Shown here: in pieces, positions 1 through 10,879 of the stretch | Position numbering within the stretch: the stretch's first letter is position 1 | How the letters are laid out: each line of letters opens with the position of its first letter | Assembly (NCBI RefSeq): GCF_002101965.1 | Contig: NZ_LQQA01000030.1 | Coordinates: 372,001-436,000 of the forward strand | Source: Mycolicibacterium wolinskyi | GTDB lineage: Bacteria > Actinomycetota > Actinomycetes > Mycobacteriales > Mycobacteriaceae | Length of the DNA: 64,000 nucleotides | Direction: 5' to 3' | Translations under genes and position numbers: made by a program | Notes under the pieces: generated by a model | Told to the model about the DNA's origin: nothing | The model's input: only the letters and a program-made list of their open reading frames with translations | Database searches by the model: none

Positions 1-1
1 C

Positions 2-307
2 GCGAGCTTCGCCGAGATGGGGGCCAGGGCGGTTCAGCTGGCCGGCACTGCCCAGGAGGTGCTGCTGTCCCGCGATCCCGACACGGCGGCGCGACTGCGT
101 GCCGAGGACGACGCCGTCGATGCCGAGCACCGGCACCTGTTCACGCTGCTGATCGACCACAAGTGGCAGACCGGGGTGTGCTCGGCCGTCGACGTCGCCC
201 TGCTCGGCCGCTATTACGAACGGTTCGCCGACCATGCGGTGGAGATCGGCAAGCGCGTCATCTTCGAGGCGACCGGCGGGATGCCGGTGCACAAGAAGCT
301 GGCCTGA
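2..307 (+). CDS. PhoU-family phosphate regulator, C-terminal part
   Basis: The reading frame is open from the left window edge, so only the last 101 residues are seen. The visible part has the helical PhoU pattern, including a segment with [13 protein letters not shown] and an ending in GMPVHKKLA, which resembles mycobacterial PhoY proteins. PhoU proteins link the Pst phosphate transporter to the phosphate-sensing two-component system and keep the pho regulon off when phosphate is plentiful (family knowledge). The true start lies outside the window. It ends 3 nt before the convergent TetR gene. Confidence 0.85.
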   Translation, partial: ASFAEMGARAVQLAGTAQEVLLSRDPDTAARLRAEDDAVDAEHRHLFTLLIDHKWQTGVCSAVDVALLGRYYERFADHAVEIGKRVIFEATGGMPVHKKLA

Positions 308-310
308 CCC

Positions 311-922
311 CTAGTCGCCGGCGGGCGCCGATTCGAGCAGCGCCGAGATGAGGCGCGCGAGCGATTCGGCGTCGATGGTCCCGGGTTGGAGCACCTCTTC
401 CATCGCGATGCCCGCACTGATGGTGACGACGAGCTGGGCGAGGCCGTCGAGCTGTTGACGCGGCAGGGTGGTGCCTGCCTGTTCGACGACGCGCAATGCC
501 TGCTCTGCCGCGGCGCGGCGGCGCGCGATCAGGCGTTGGCGTAGCTCTGGATCCCGCATGGCGCGCAGCCAGTACTCGATGAGCACGATGTGGTACTCGT
601 GCTGCTCGTGAATCGAGTCGAGCATTGACCGGCTCAACGCGTCGGCGGTCGCCGCGGTGTCGCCGCCGCCGCTGTCGAACGCGGTCGCGATCAGCTCACC
701 GCGAGTCTCGAACTGGCGGTCGAGGAGTGCCAGGAACAACTCGTCCTTGGACTCGAAATTGGAGTACACCGCGCCCTTGGTGAAACCGGCGGCTTGACCG
801 ATCGCGTCGATGGTGGCGCCGGCGAACCCCTCGGCCGCGAAAACCTCGAGTGCCGCGTCCAGGATCCGGTCGCGGACCTCGCCGCGAGTGGGGCGAATAC
901 GTGCGGGTTTGACGGGCGACAT
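311..922 (-). CDS. TetR-family transcriptional regulator
   Basis: A 203-residue protein with an N-terminal TetR helix-turn-helix (RDRILDAALEVFAAEGF, then TIDAIGQAAGFTKGAVYSNF at about residues 35-55) and a helical ligand-binding half. In-frame ATGs at 922, 934 and 940 are possible starts. 922 (MSPVKPAR) is preferred because the upstream ATGs fall inside a palindrome at 933-946. The gene is divergent from an ABC-like/YhgE pair, which it probably represses. The two inverted repeats between the genes are likely operators that also give autoregulation. The inducer is unknown. Confidence 0.88.
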   Translation of the reverse strand: MSPVKPARIRPTRGEVRDRILDAALEVFAAEGFAGATIDAIGQAAGFTKGAVYSNFESKDELFLALLDRQFETRGELIATAFDSGGGDTAATADALSRSMLDSIHEQHEYHIVLIEYWLRAMRDPELRQRLIARRRAAAEQALRVVEQAGTTLPRQQLDGLAQLVVTISAGIAMEEVLQPGTIDAESLARLISALLESAPAGD

Positions 923-932
923 ACCCGACAGC

Positions 933-946
933 ATACTCATGAGTAT
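933..946. promoter_or_regulatory. Probable TetR operator 1 (perfect 14-bp palindrome)
   Basis: ATACTCATGAGTAT is a perfect palindrome between the divergent TetR gene and the ABC-like gene. The ATACT half-site recurs in the repeat at 953-968, which suggests two binding sites for the adjacent regulator. Function is inferred from position and symmetry. Confidence 0.6.
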
Positions 947-952
947 TGAATG

Positions 953-968
953 GATACTCGCAAGTATC
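953..968. promoter_or_regulatory. Probable TetR operator 2
   Basis: GATACTCGCAAGTATC has matched outer 6-bp arms (GATACT/AGTATC) around a 4-nt centre. It shares the ATACT core with the palindrome at 933-946 and lies 16 nt before the ATG of the ABC-like gene. Confidence 0.55.
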
Positions 969-983
969 GAAAGGTGTGGGCAC

Positions 984-1694
984 ATGGCTGACGTTGACGA
1001 CGACGTCGCTGCACCGCAGGACCCCGACGAAGAGCACGAGGTCCCGGCGCTGATCACGGCCTCCGGTCTCGGCGTCGACGGCGAGCACGGGCCGTTGTTC
1101 TCGAACATCGACCTCGAGCTGACGCCGGGCTTCCACGCGATCCAGATGCCCGGCGGCTGGGGCCAGACGGCGCTGCTGCTGACGCTCGCGGGCCGGCTCA
1201 AGCCGACCTACGGCACGGTCACCGTGGCCGGGGACACCGAGCCCAAGGCGATTCGGCGGCACTGCGCGATCGCGGCGTTCCCCGACATCGACGATCTGGA
1301 GGAGTCGGTGACCGTGCAGACGGTGCTCGCCGAGCAGCGTCGGTGGCTCGCGCCGTGGTACGCGCGGGTGCTTACCGAGGCCGGTGAGGCCGCGCTCGCC
1401 GAGGTGTTCGGTGAACTGCCCGCGCCATCGGCGAAGACCTACATCAGCGAACTGTCGGATCTCGAGCTGTTTCTGCTGCGCGTCACCCTGGCGCGCTTCT
1501 CGGACCGCCCGATCCTCGTGGTCGGCGACCTCGAGCAGGTGCGTGACAACTCCCGTAGGACGATCGCCGTCGAGCGGCTCGGCGTCATCGCCGAACAACG
1601 CACCGTCATCGTCGGGGTCACCAACCCGCTCGGGTCCGACGCTCCTGACCACGGCCTACACGATCACCGCATTCTGATCGGGAAGGACAACTGA
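984..1694 (+). CDS. Degenerate ABC-type ATPase partner of the YhgE/Pip protein
   Basis: A 236-residue protein with the layout of an ABC nucleotide-binding domain but altered motifs. The Walker A region at residues 57-62 reads GGWGQT, with Gln in place of the usual P-loop Lys. The signature region (156-171, ELSDLELFLLRVTLAR) lacks LSGGQ. A Walker B-like ILVVGD with a following Glu is kept at 177-184. It may bind nucleotide weakly or act as a structural partner. The ATG at 984 follows an AAGG; the longer upstream frame would run through the operators. Its stop codon shares one base with the start of the YhgE/Pip gene, so translation is probably coupled. Reading it as an active transporter ATPase is less likely. 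Confidence 0.75.
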   Translation: MADVDDDVAAPQDPDEEHEVPALITASGLGVDGEHGPLFSNIDLELTPGFHAIQMPGGWGQTALLLTLAGRLKPTYGTVTVAGDTEPKAIRRHCAIAAFPDIDDLEESVTVQTVLAEQRRWLAPWYARVLTEAGEAALAEVFGELPAPSAKTYISELSDLELFLLRVTLARFSDRPILVVGDLEQVRDNSRRTIAVERLGVIAEQRTVIVGVTNPLGSDAPDHGLHDHRILIGKDN

Positions 1695-3652
1695 TGCCGG
1701 CCGCACTCGCCTTCGGCTCCGAAATCAAACGCTTCGGCCGCAGCCGGATGACCCGGGCGGCCATCGTGGTGCTGATGCTGCTGCCGTTGGTGTACGGGGC
1801 GCTGTATCTGTGGGCGTACTGGGATCCGTTCGGCCAGGTCGACAAGATGCCGGTGGCACTGGTCAATTCCGACCGGGGTGCCGACGTGTCCGGGCAGCAT
1901 GTGAACGCCGGCGCCGAGATCGCCAAGAGCCTGACCGACGACGCCAGCATGGACTGGCACGTGGTCGACGCCGACGAGGCCCGCCGCGGAGTCGACCACG
2001 GCGAGTACTACTTCATGCTCGAGTTGCCGCCGGACTTCAGCGAGGCGATCGCGTCGCCGCTGACCGGAGAACCCAAGCAGGCCAACCTGATCGCGGTGTA
2101 CAACGACGCCAACAACTACATCTCGTCGAACATCGGCCGCACCGCGATCGACCAGGTGCTCAACGCCGTCTCGACGCGGATATCGGGCCAGGCCGTCAAT
2201 CAGGTGCTGTCGGTGGTGGTCACCTCCGGCTCGGGCATCAAGCAAGCCGCCGACGGTGCGAGCCAACTCGCCGACGGTGCGGCGAAGGTCGACGACGGCG
2301 CCGGCCAGTTGGCATCGGGGCTGGACACCGCGCGGTCCGGCTCGGCGAAGCTGTCCACCGGGGCCAAGCAGCTCTCCGACGGCATCACCAAGGCCACCGA
2401 CCCGCTGCTGACGGTGAGCAAGGCACTGTCCCAGATCGGCGGTGACACCGAGCAACTGCAGCAGGGCGCGACGGCGCTGCAGCAGGCCAACGACCAGATC
2501 GGCACGATCGCCGATGCCCAGGACGCCGCCGCCACGTCGCTGTCCACGGTGATCGATCAGCTGTCGGTGAGTCAGGATCCGTTGGCTGTCAACGCCGTAG
2601 GCACGCTGCGTGGCATAGAGGATCAACTTCGCGGCCACCAGTTCACGCCGCAGATCCGCGGTCAACTCACCGACGCCGAGAACGCCGCCATCTCGATGAC
2701 GACGAATCTTCGCACACCGGGAAGTCCGCTGAACTCCGCGCTCGACCAGGTCGGCTCGAAAGGCCAGGATCTCACGAACAAGCTCACCCAACTACGCAGC
2801 GGAGCCCAGCAGCTCGCGTCCGGAAACGCCGAATTGGCAAGCGGTATAGCCAAGCTCGACGACGGCGCGGGCGAACTGAAATCCGGTACCGCACAACTCA
2901 AGACAGGCTCGTCCGAACTGGCCACCAAACTCGCCGATGGCGCGAGCCAGGTACCCAACTGGACCACCCAGCAGAAGGACGCGATCGCCGACACCATCGG
3001 CGGCCCCGTTAACCTGGAGAACTCGCACGAGAACGCCGCGCCGAACTTCGGCACCGGCATGGCGCCGTTCTTCATCACGCTGGCGCTGTTCTTCGGCGCG
3101 CTCGTGCTGTGGATGGTGTTGCGGCCGTTGCAGACCCGGCCGATCGCCGCCGAGGTGCCGGCTATTCGCGTGGTGCTCGCCAGCTACCTGCCCGCGGCGG
3201 TGATCGGACTCTTTCAGGCGTTGATCCTCTACTGCGTGGTGCGGTTCGCCCTCGGCATGCACGTCGTGCACCCGGTGGCGATGCTGGCGTTCATGATGCT
3301 GGTGTCGTGTGCGTTCGTCGCGGCGACGCAGGCGGTCAACGCACTGGTGGGCCCCGCGGTGGGGCGCGTCCTGATCATGGCGCTGCTCATGCTGCAACTG
3401 GTCAGCGCCGGTGGGATGTACCCGGTGGAGACCACGTCACGGCCGTTCCAGGTGTTCCACAACTACGACCCGATGACATACGGCGTCAACGGTTTACGTC
3501 AGCTCATCCTTGGCGGCATCGACTTCCGGCTGTGGCAGGCCATCATCACGCTGCTGCTCATCTGGGCGGGCGCGCTGGTGATCTCGTCGCTGTCGGCCCG
3601 CCGCAACCGCACGTGGAACCTGATCAGGCTCATGCCGGCGATCAAGATGTGA
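1694..3652 (+). CDS. YhgE/Pip-family membrane protein
   Basis: A 652-residue membrane protein. One N-terminal transmembrane helix (about 18-38) is followed by a long extracytoplasmic region. Two blocks of short repeats rich in Gly, Ala, Ser, Asp, Gln and Leu ([20 protein letters not shown]-like, about 180-245 and 365-425) look like rigid helical repeats. About five C-terminal transmembrane helices lie between 455 and 640. This is the architecture of YhgE/Pip proteins (phage infection protein type), related to ABC-2 permeases. It is co-transcribed with the degenerate ATPase and opposite a TetR gene, which fits an inducible export module. Substrate unknown. It overlaps the convergent TauD-type gene by 11 bp. 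Confidence 0.85.
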   Translation: MPAALAFGSEIKRFGRSRMTRAAIVVLMLLPLVYGALYLWAYWDPFGQVDKMPVALVNSDRGADVSGQHVNAGAEIAKSLTDDASMDWHVVDADEARRGVDHGEYYFMLELPPDFSEAIASPLTGEPKQANLIAVYNDANNYISSNIGRTAIDQVLNAVSTRISGQAVNQVLSVVVTSGSGIKQAADGASQLADGAAKVDDGAGQLASGLDTARSGSAKLSTGAKQLSDGITKATDPLLTVSKALSQIGGDTEQLQQGATALQQANDQIGTIADAQDAAATSLSTVIDQLSVSQDPLAVNAVGTLRGIEDQLRGHQFTPQIRGQLTDAENAAISMTTNLRTPGSPLNSALDQVGSKGQDLTNKLTQLRSGAQQLASGNAELASGIAKLDDGAGELKSGTAQLKTGSSELATKLADGASQVPNWTTQQKDAIADTIGGPVNLENSHENAAPNFGTGMAPFFITLALFFGALVLWMVLRPLQTRPIAAEVPAIRVVLASYLPAAVIGLFQALILYCVVRFALGMHVVHPVAMLAFMMLVSCAFVAATQAVNALVGPAVGRVLIMALLMLQLVSAGGMYPVETTSRPFQVFHNYDPMTYGVNGLRQLILGGIDFRLWQAIITLLLIWAGALVISSLSARRNRTWNLIRLMPAIKM

Positions 3653-4544
3653 CCAGCCGGGCCGCATCGCCGAGTCCGCGGCTGTGCTGTCCGTGGACAT
3701 CCACCGGGACGTCGCCGGTCAGCGTCACGCGGTGCATGACGCGGTGCTGGTCGTCGTAGTCGTCGACCGCACGGTGCTGGGTGGCGCGGTTGTCCCAGAT
3801 GGCGACGTCGCCGGGCACCCAGTTCCAGCGGATGGTGTTCTCCGGCATGGTGATCCGGCGCTGCAACAACTCGAACAGCGTCTGCGACTCGTGGGGATCG
3901 AGGCCGAGGAACCCGCGCGTGAAGTCTCCGGCCACCAATGTCCGTTCGCCGGTCTCGGGATGCACGCGGACCACCGGGTGCTCGGTGCGGAAGTCCGGCT
4001 TCTCGAATGCAGCGCGCATGAGCTGCTGTTCCTCGGTCAGCGGGATCGTGGCCGCGGCGTAGTCGTACCGGTTGCTGTGCACGGCCCACAGATTGTCGGC
4101 GAGGTGTTTGAGCGCCTCGGGCAGCGCGTCATAGGCCGCAGCCGTCGATGCCCAGAGCGTGGAACCGCCGTAGCTTGGCAGTGTGACCGCGCGCAGGATC
4201 GAGGCGGCGGGGTAGTTGGGCACGAACGTGACGTCGGTGTGCCAGCGCGTGGCTTTGGCGTACTCCGAATCGATCGGCGTGATGATCGATTCCTGGCCCA
4301 TCGCCTGGCTGATCGTGGGATGGCCGACGGGCGTGCCCAACAAACAGGTGAACGCGTACTGCTCGTCGTCGGTCAGGTGGTGTTGATCGCGGAAGAAGAT
4401 CACCTTGTGCCGCAGCAGTGCCGACCGGATCTCGGCGACGGTGGCGTCATCGAGATCGCCGGCGAGTCGCACGCCGTCGACGCGGGCGCCGATGCGGCTG
4501 CCGAGCTTTGTCACGGAAACGGGAACGGTGGTGGGAGCAGTCAT
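3642..4544 (-). CDS. TauD/TfdA-family Fe(II)/2-oxoglutarate dioxygenase
   Basis: A 300-residue protein of the TauD/TfdA fold. The iron-binding triad is visible as H102-x-D104 (RWHTDVTF) and H257 ([14 protein letters not shown]). An Arg just downstream (QHRVMHRV, 268 or 272) should bind 2-oxoglutarate. Family members oxidise taurine, alkyl sulfates or aryloxyacetates. Here the substrate is not known, though sulfonate or sulfate-ester use is a reasonable guess. It is divergent from a TetR gene with a perfect operator-like repeat between them, so it is probably inducible. The ATG at 4544 is the only sensible start. Confidence 0.88.
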   Translation of the reverse strand: MTAPTTVPVSVTKLGSRIGARVDGVRLAGDLDDATVAEIRSALLRHKVIFFRDQHHLTDDEQYAFTCLLGTPVGHPTISQAMGQESIITPIDSEYAKATRWHTDVTFVPNYPAASILRAVTLPSYGGSTLWASTAAAYDALPEALKHLADNLWAVHSNRYDYAAATIPLTEEQQLMRAAFEKPDFRTEHPVVRVHPETGERTLVAGDFTRGFLGLDPHESQTLFELLQRRITMPENTIRWNWVPGDVAIWDNRATQHRAVDDYDDQHRVMHRVTLTGDVPVDVHGQHSRGLGDAARLVTS

Positions 4545-4573
4545 CGGTGTAGTCCTCTGCGCTGGTGGAGCCT

Positions 4574-4595
4574 GGTGTAGTCAACTGACTACACC
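4574..4595. promoter_or_regulatory. Inverted repeat, probable TetR operator
   Basis: Two perfect 10-bp arms (GGTGTAGTCA / TGACTACACC) around a 2-nt centre lie between the divergent dioxygenase and TetR genes. A second, 8-of-10 matched copy of the same half-site (GTGTAGCCAC / GTGACTACGC) occurs at 4609-4628 over the TetR start. Binding by the neighbouring TetR protein is inferred. Confidence 0.65.
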
Positions 4596-4606
4596 CTGAC
4601 TTGCGC

Positions 4607-4628
4607 TAGTGTAGCCACGTGACTACGC
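4607..4628 (+). promoter_or_regulatory. -10 element and second operator at a leaderless start
   Basis: TAGTGT (4607-4612) fits the mycobacterial -10 pattern TANNNT and sits 6 nt before the GTG start at 4619, so transcription could begin at the start codon. The imperfect inverted repeat 4609-4628 covers both the -10 and the start codon, so a bound repressor would block its own promoter. Confidence 0.5.
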
Positions 4629-5191
4629 CCACGCCACCGGCAAAGCGCGGCGCAAGCCCGGTCGGCCGCGACGAAGTGGTGGCGGCGACGCTGGCCGGCG
4701 CCGCGGAACTGTTCGCCGAACGTGGTCCGGCCGGCACCTCGATCCGGGACATCGCCACGCGCGCCAACGTGAACCATGGGCTCGTCTATCGGCACTTCGG
4801 CACCAAGGAACGCCTTGTCGGCGCCGTGCTCGAACACCTCGGGGCGCGCCTCACCGCGCTGTTGGGCGACGGTGCCGAGGCCGACGACATCGAACGCACC
4901 CTCGACCAGCACACGCGCGTCATGGCGAGAGCCTTGCTCGACGGCTATCCGGTGGGCCAGTTGCAGACCCGGTTCCCTGGCGTCGCACGGCTGCTCGACG
5001 AGGTGGTGCCGAAATTCGATGACGAGCGCCGGGCCCGCATGGCGGTGGCGAATGCGGTTGCTCTGCAATTGGGTTGGCGCCTGTTCGAACCGTTCCTGCG
5101 CTCGGCGGCCGGCATCGAAGAGGTCAGCCGAGCCGACGTGCAACACAGCGTCGGTGCTGAGATCGCGCGAATACTCGAACCGGACCGCTAG
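4619..5191 (+). CDS. TetR-family transcriptional regulator
   Basis: A 190-residue TetR protein. The helix-turn-helix lies at about residues 36-60 (TSIRDIATRANVNHGLVYRHF, one residue more than typical). The C-terminal half is helical and unlike known ligand domains I recognise. Start is GTG 4619, probably leaderless. It is divergent from the TauD-type dioxygenase, its likely target. Its stop overlaps the convergent GH65 gene by 4 bp. Confidence 0.88.
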   Translation: MTTPTPPAKRGASPVGRDEVVAATLAGAAELFAERGPAGTSIRDIATRANVNHGLVYRHFGTKERLVGAVLEHLGARLTALLGDGAEADDIERTLDQHTRVMARALLDGYPVGQLQTRFPGVARLLDEVVPKFDDERRARMAVANAVALQLGWRLFEPFLRSAAGIEEVSRADVQHSVGAEIARILEPDR

Positions 5192-7545
5192 CCGCCGCGG
5201 CGCCGCAACGGCTCGCGTCCCACGGGCTGCGGCGGGGTCGGAAGCAGCGGGCGCACGGGTTGCACCGCGACGGTGGTCGGCGCGTTCGTGTTGATCACGA
5301 GGTCTTTTCCGGCGTGCCGGATCGCGAGGGTGTGGTCGGGTCCGTCGCGGACCGTGTAGGTGACCTGCTGGTGGTCGGCATGGACCGTCACGCGAAAGCC
5401 TTTCCAGCGCAACCGGAAACGCAGACACGAGATGCCGTCGGGCAGGTGCGGGTCGATCGAGAGGATGCCTTCGTCATCACGCAGACCGCCGAATCCGCCG
5501 ACCAGCGCGGTCCAGGAACCGGCCAGTGAAGCCATGTGCAACCCGTCGCGGGTGTTGTTGTGCAGATCGCGCAGATCGATCATCGCGGCTTCGTAGGTGT
5601 AGTCGTGGGCGAGCTCGAGATGCCCGACCTCGGCGCACATCACCGCCTGCGTGCACGCCGACAGCGACGAGTCACGCGTCGTGCGCCGCTCGTAGTAGTC
5701 GACGTTGCGGGCCTTCTGTTCCGGGGTGAAGGCGTGGCTCTGCCACTGCATCGCCAGCACCAGATCGGCCTGCTTGAGCACCTGCGCCGGGTAGAGCCGG
5801 ACATAGGGCTCGTTGAGCAACAGCGGATAGGTGGTGTTGGCGTCGAAGTCCCATTCGGCCAAGGTCGTGAACCCCTGGCACTGCGGATGCACGCCCAGTT
5901 CCTCGTCGTAGGGAATGTGGGCGGCATCGGCGGCGTCTCGCCAGGCCGCGGTCTCCTCGGTGGTCACGCCCATCGCGTAGGACGCGTCGGGATGGCGGGT
6001 GCACGCGTCGGCCGCGACCCGAAGGTTGTGGGCGGCCATCAGATTGGTGAACACGTTGTCGCGGACCACCGCGGTGTACTCGTCGGGCCCGGTCACCCCG
6101 TCGAGATGCCACACGCCGTGGCGGTCGTGGTGGCCGAGCGACATCCAGAGCCGGGCGGTGTCGACGAGCACGGCGAGGCCGCACTCTTTCTCCAGTGAAT
6201 CGTCGCCCGTCACAATGCGATAGCGCTCGAACGCCATCGCGATGTCGGCGTTGATGTGCCAGGCCGCCGTGCCCGCAGGCCAGTACGCCGAACATTCCTC
6301 GCCGCGTATCGTCCGCCACGGGAAGCTGGCGCCCTTGAGGTCGAGGAGCGCCGCGCGTTCGCGAGCCATGTCGAGCGTCGAAGCGCGCCACCGCAGCGCG
6401 TCGGCGGCGGCTTGCGGTTTGGTGTAGGTGAGCACCGGCAGCACGAAACCCTCGGTGTCCCAGAACGCGTGGCCGTCGTATCCGGTGCCGGTGAGTCCCT
6501 TGCCCGCGATGGCGCGGCGTTCAGCACGCGCACTGGCCTGCAGTACGTGAAACAGCCCGAAGCGCACCGCCTGCTGACAGTCCGGATCGCCTTCAACCTC
6601 GACGTCGGCGCAGTCCCAGAACTCATCGAGGTAGGCCCGCTGCGAGTCGAGCAGACCCTGCCACCCGCTGTAGCGGGCGCCGGTGATGGCTGCGGCGGCC
6701 TGATCGCGCAGCGCCGGGCGTGACCGCAGGCTCGACCAGCCGTACGCGAGGTACTTGACGATCCGCAGTTTCTGACCTGGCCGCAGCCCGCAGATGACGG
6801 TGGTGCGGGCCAGATCCTCGCGGGCGTCGGTGCTGACCTCGACGCGGCCCGGCACGTCGACGTCGTGGTCCATCGCGGCCGCCATCATCAACCCACTGCC
6901 GCGGGTGCGGTGCACCAAAAGTGCGCCGTGGTCGGTGTTTTCGTGATGGACGGCTTGCAACGGATGCTTGAGCACTGCCGAGACGCGTGGGTCGCCCGTC
7001 GTCTCGGGTTGGTCCTCGTTGGTGACGAGCTCGGATTGCACTGTCACCCGGACGAATTCGTCGATCGCCTCCACGACGTATTCGATCGCGGCGACCCCGC
7101 GCTGGGCGAGCGACACCAGGCGGGTGGAGACGATGCGCACCTGCTTGCCCGCGGGCGATCGCCACTGGGCATGGCGGGTGAGCGTCCCGGCCCGCATGTC
7201 GAGTGTGCGCTCGTGGTCGATCAGGTCGCCATAACGCACGTCGAACGGCTCGTCGTCGACGAGGAGCCGCAGGATCTTGCCGTTGGTGACGTCGACGACG
7301 GTTTGACCTGCCTCGGGATAGCCGAATCCGGCCTCCGCGTACGGTAGGGGCCGCACTTCGAAGAATCCGGCGAGGTAGGTGCCGGGCAGGCCGTAGGGTT
7401 CGCCTTCGTCGAGATTGCCGCGCAGGCCGATGTGGCCGTTCGACAACGCGAACAACGACTCCGACTGCGCCAGGAGGTTGAGGTCCAGCCGGGTTTCGCG
7501 GACCTGCCAGGGTTCGACCGGGTAGGCGTCGTGGGTGATCATCAT
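5188..7545 (-). CDS. GH65-family sugar phosphorylase/hydrolase
   Basis: A 785-residue protein, the usual length for GH65 kojibiose-, maltose- or trehalose-type phosphorylases, and like M. tuberculosis Rv3401. The motif HLDGVTGPDEY contains the general acid Glu (residue 489). The N-terminal beta-sandwich, (alpha/alpha)6 barrel and C-terminal beta domain all appear intact. Phosphorolysis of an alpha-glucoside would give beta-glucose 1-phosphate, which the HAD gene just upstream (3 nt gap) could convert to glucose 6-phosphate. Two adjacent ATGs open the frame; either may be used. The exact disaccharide cannot be read from the sequence. Confidence 0.9.
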   Translation of the reverse strand: MMITHDAYPVEPWQVRETRLDLNLLAQSESLFALSNGHIGLRGNLDEGEPYGLPGTYLAGFFEVRPLPYAEAGFGYPEAGQTVVDVTNGKILRLLVDDEPFDVRYGDLIDHERTLDMRAGTLTRHAQWRSPAGKQVRIVSTRLVSLAQRGVAAIEYVVEAIDEFVRVTVQSELVTNEDQPETTGDPRVSAVLKHPLQAVHHENTDHGALLVHRTRGSGLMMAAAMDHDVDVPGRVEVSTDAREDLARTTVICGLRPGQKLRIVKYLAYGWSSLRSRPALRDQAAAAITGARYSGWQGLLDSQRAYLDEFWDCADVEVEGDPDCQQAVRFGLFHVLQASARAERRAIAGKGLTGTGYDGHAFWDTEGFVLPVLTYTKPQAAADALRWRASTLDMARERAALLDLKGASFPWRTIRGEECSAYWPAGTAAWHINADIAMAFERYRIVTGDDSLEKECGLAVLVDTARLWMSLGHHDRHGVWHLDGVTGPDEYTAVVRDNVFTNLMAAHNLRVAADACTRHPDASYAMGVTTEETAAWRDAADAAHIPYDEELGVHPQCQGFTTLAEWDFDANTTYPLLLNEPYVRLYPAQVLKQADLVLAMQWQSHAFTPEQKARNVDYYERRTTRDSSLSACTQAVMCAEVGHLELAHDYTYEAAMIDLRDLHNNTRDGLHMASLAGSWTALVGGFGGLRDDEGILSIDPHLPDGISCLRFRLRWKGFRVTVHADHQQVTYTVRDGPDHTLAIRHAGKDLVINTNAPTTVAVQPVRPLLPTPPQPVGREPLRRRGG

Positions 7546-7548
7546 CGG

Positions 7549-8295
7549 CTACAGGAGCTCGGCCAGGTCGGTGACCACGATGTCGGCGCCCTCTTGGCGT
7601 AACTGTTGCGCCTGCCCGACCCGGTCCACTCCCACCACGAACCCGAAATTGCCGGCGCGTCCCGCCGCGACGCCCGACAGCGCGTCCTCGAAGACAGCGG
7701 CTTGGGCGGGGGAGACGTCGAGCAACTCGGCGGCCCGCAGGAAACTGTCGGGCGCCGACTTGCCGGCGATGTGTTCGTCGCGCAACGTCACGCCATCCAC
7801 CCGCAGCTCCACGAACTGGGCCAGCCCGGTGACTTCGAGCACCTCGCGGGTGTTGGCGCTCGAGGACACCACCGCGCGGCGAAGCCCGGCCGCCGCGGCC
7901 GCCTCCAGATACCGCCGTGAGCCGTCGAACACTTCGACGCCCTCCTCCCGGAGGGTTTTGTGGAACATCTCGTTCTTGCGGTTGCCGAGGCCGTGCACGG
8001 TCTCGGCGCCGGCGTCGTCGTCCGGGCCGCCCTCGGGCAGGGTGATGTCGCGGCTCGCGAGAAAGGACCGGACGCCGTCCTCACGCCGCTTCCCGTCGAC
8101 ATAGCTCAGGTAGTCGGTGCCGATGTCGAACGCGACGAACGGCTCGCCGGAGCGTTCGGAGCGCGCCCGCAGATAGTCGTCGAACATGGCCTTCCAGGCT
8201 TTCTTGTGCACGCTCGCCGTGTCGGTCAGCACACCGTCGAGATCGAACAGGCAGGCCGTGATCGGCTCGGGCAGCCCCAGCACAGACGTCCTCAC
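7549..8295 (-). CDS. HAD-family beta-phosphoglucomutase-like protein
   Basis: A 248-residue HAD protein. Motif [10 protein letters not shown] carries the nucleophile D18 and acid/base D20. Motif II is around VVSSSANT and motif III/IV around [12 protein letters not shown]20 after the nucleophile and the cap domain fit beta-phosphoglucomutase. It is immediately upstream of the GH65 gene, the pairing seen as Rv3400-Rv3401 in M. tuberculosis, and the two probably act in one pathway. The start is GTG at 8295. A plain sugar phosphatase is the alternative. Confidence 0.88.
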   Translation of the reverse strand: MRTSVLGLPEPITACLFDLDGVLTDTASVHKKAWKAMFDDYLRARSERSGEPFVAFDIGTDYLSYVDGKRREDGVRSFLASRDITLPEGGPDDDAGAETVHGLGNRKNEMFHKTLREEGVEVFDGSRRYLEAAAAAGLRRAVVSSSANTREVLEVTGLAQFVELRVDGVTLRDEHIAGKSAPDSFLRAAELLDVSPAQAAVFEDALSGVAAGRAGNFGFVVGVDRVGQAQQLRQEGADIVVTDLAELL

Positions 8296-8410
8296 TTTCG
8301 GTTGGGGACGGGTCTACTCCACCATGCCCATTTTGCGGCCGTCGCATACCGGCATTTGCGATATGTGACCGGGTCCATGCGGGTGGCGTGGACGGAATAT
8401 CCGCAGCTCT

Positions 8411-8416
8411 TAGACT
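8411..8416 (+). promoter_or_regulatory. Probable -10 element of guaA (leaderless)
   Basis: TAGACT fits TANNNT and is followed by 6 nt and then the GTG start of guaA. This spacing would place the transcript start on the start codon. No Shine-Dalgarno sequence is visible. Confidence 0.5.
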
Positions 8417-8422
8417 GAACCG

Positions 8423-9983
<1,561 letters not shown>

Positions 9984-9997
9984 TAACCGGCGCTCGA

Positions 9998-10879
9998 TTA
10001 CTGCTCGGCCGCTTTCTCGACATACTCGGTCAACATCTCACTGACCACCGACTCGATGGTCGATTCGATCGAGGAGGCGAGGGTGGCGCTGACCGCGGCG
10101 ACGGCCTGCGTGCGGAACCGCACCAGCATCGTGATCAGTTCGGCCACTTCGGTGTCGGCAGGCAATGACGCGCCTGGTTTGATCTTCTCGGCCACCTGGT
10201 CGACCCCAGCTCGCACCAGGATCGCGCTGATCTCGTCGAGGTGCGGCACGACCTGCTCGTGAATGTCGATGAGCGTGTCGATCCCGACGCCGTACTGCCG
10301 GATCTCGTTGAATGCCTCGATCAGCTTGGGCCGCACGATGATCGCGTCGCCGTCGTCGAGCTTTATCACCCCGTTGCCCACCAGCCGGTCGAAGGCGGCA
10401 TCGTCGTCGATCAGCCGTTTGCCGTCGGCGAGCGGCATCCGCTGCGATTTCTCGGTTGCCCAGCTGCCCGCGATCGCGTCTTCGAGCCCGAGCACATCGC
10501 CGATGTCCTTGCCCTGCTCCCAGGCCGACAACATCTCGTGGACATGGGCGATGTTGTAGCCGCGATCCAACATCGACGTGATCAGGCGCAGCCGGGTCAG
10601 GTGGGTGTCGTTGAACAGCGCGATACGGCCCACCCGCAGCGGTGGATGCAACAAGCCGCGATCGCGGTACACCCGGATATTGCGGGTGGTGGTCCCGGCG
10701 AGCTGCGCCAATTCGTCGATCCGGTATTCACCGGAAGCCGCGACCCCGTCCGGATGGACGGCGGCGTCGAACAGCTGTGACACCGCACTATCGATGACAT
10801 CTCGGGAGCCGCGGCGCACCCGCCGCAGGATCTGCGAGATCGCACCGGCCTGTTGCCGAGGCTGCTTGGCGGCAGGCAT
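9998..10879 (-). CDS. MerR-family transcriptional regulator
   Basis: A 293-residue protein. Residues about 50-115 form a MerR-type winged helix (YRIDELAQLAGTTTRNIRVYRDRGLL, then VGRIALFNDTHLTRLRLI). A long helical C-terminal part is of unknown ligand specificity. Its ATG shares one base with the stop of the upstream monooxygenase, so it is the last gene of the leftward operon and may control it. A much longer frame reaches 11317, but that part is antisense to the monooxygenase and is not used. Confidence 0.85.
   Translation of the reverse strand: MPAAKQPRQQAGAISQILRRVRRGSRDVIDSAVSQLFDAAVHPDGVAASGEYRIDELAQLAGTTTRNIRVYRDRGLLHPPLRVGRIALFNDTHLTRLRLITSMLDRGYNIAHVHEMLSAWEQGKDIGDVLGLEDAIAGSWATEKSQRMPLADGKRLIDDDAAFDRLVGNGVIKLDDGDAIIVRPKLIEAFNEIRQYGVGIDTLIDIHEQVVPHLDEISAILVRAGVDQVAEKIKPGASLPADTEVAELITMLVRFRTQAVAAVSATLASSIESTIESVVSEMLTEYVEKAAEQ

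Noticed and set aside
311-1201. Longer TetR frame starting at 1201
   Set aside because: The first 93 residues are antisense to the ABC-like gene. The domain starts at about 922.
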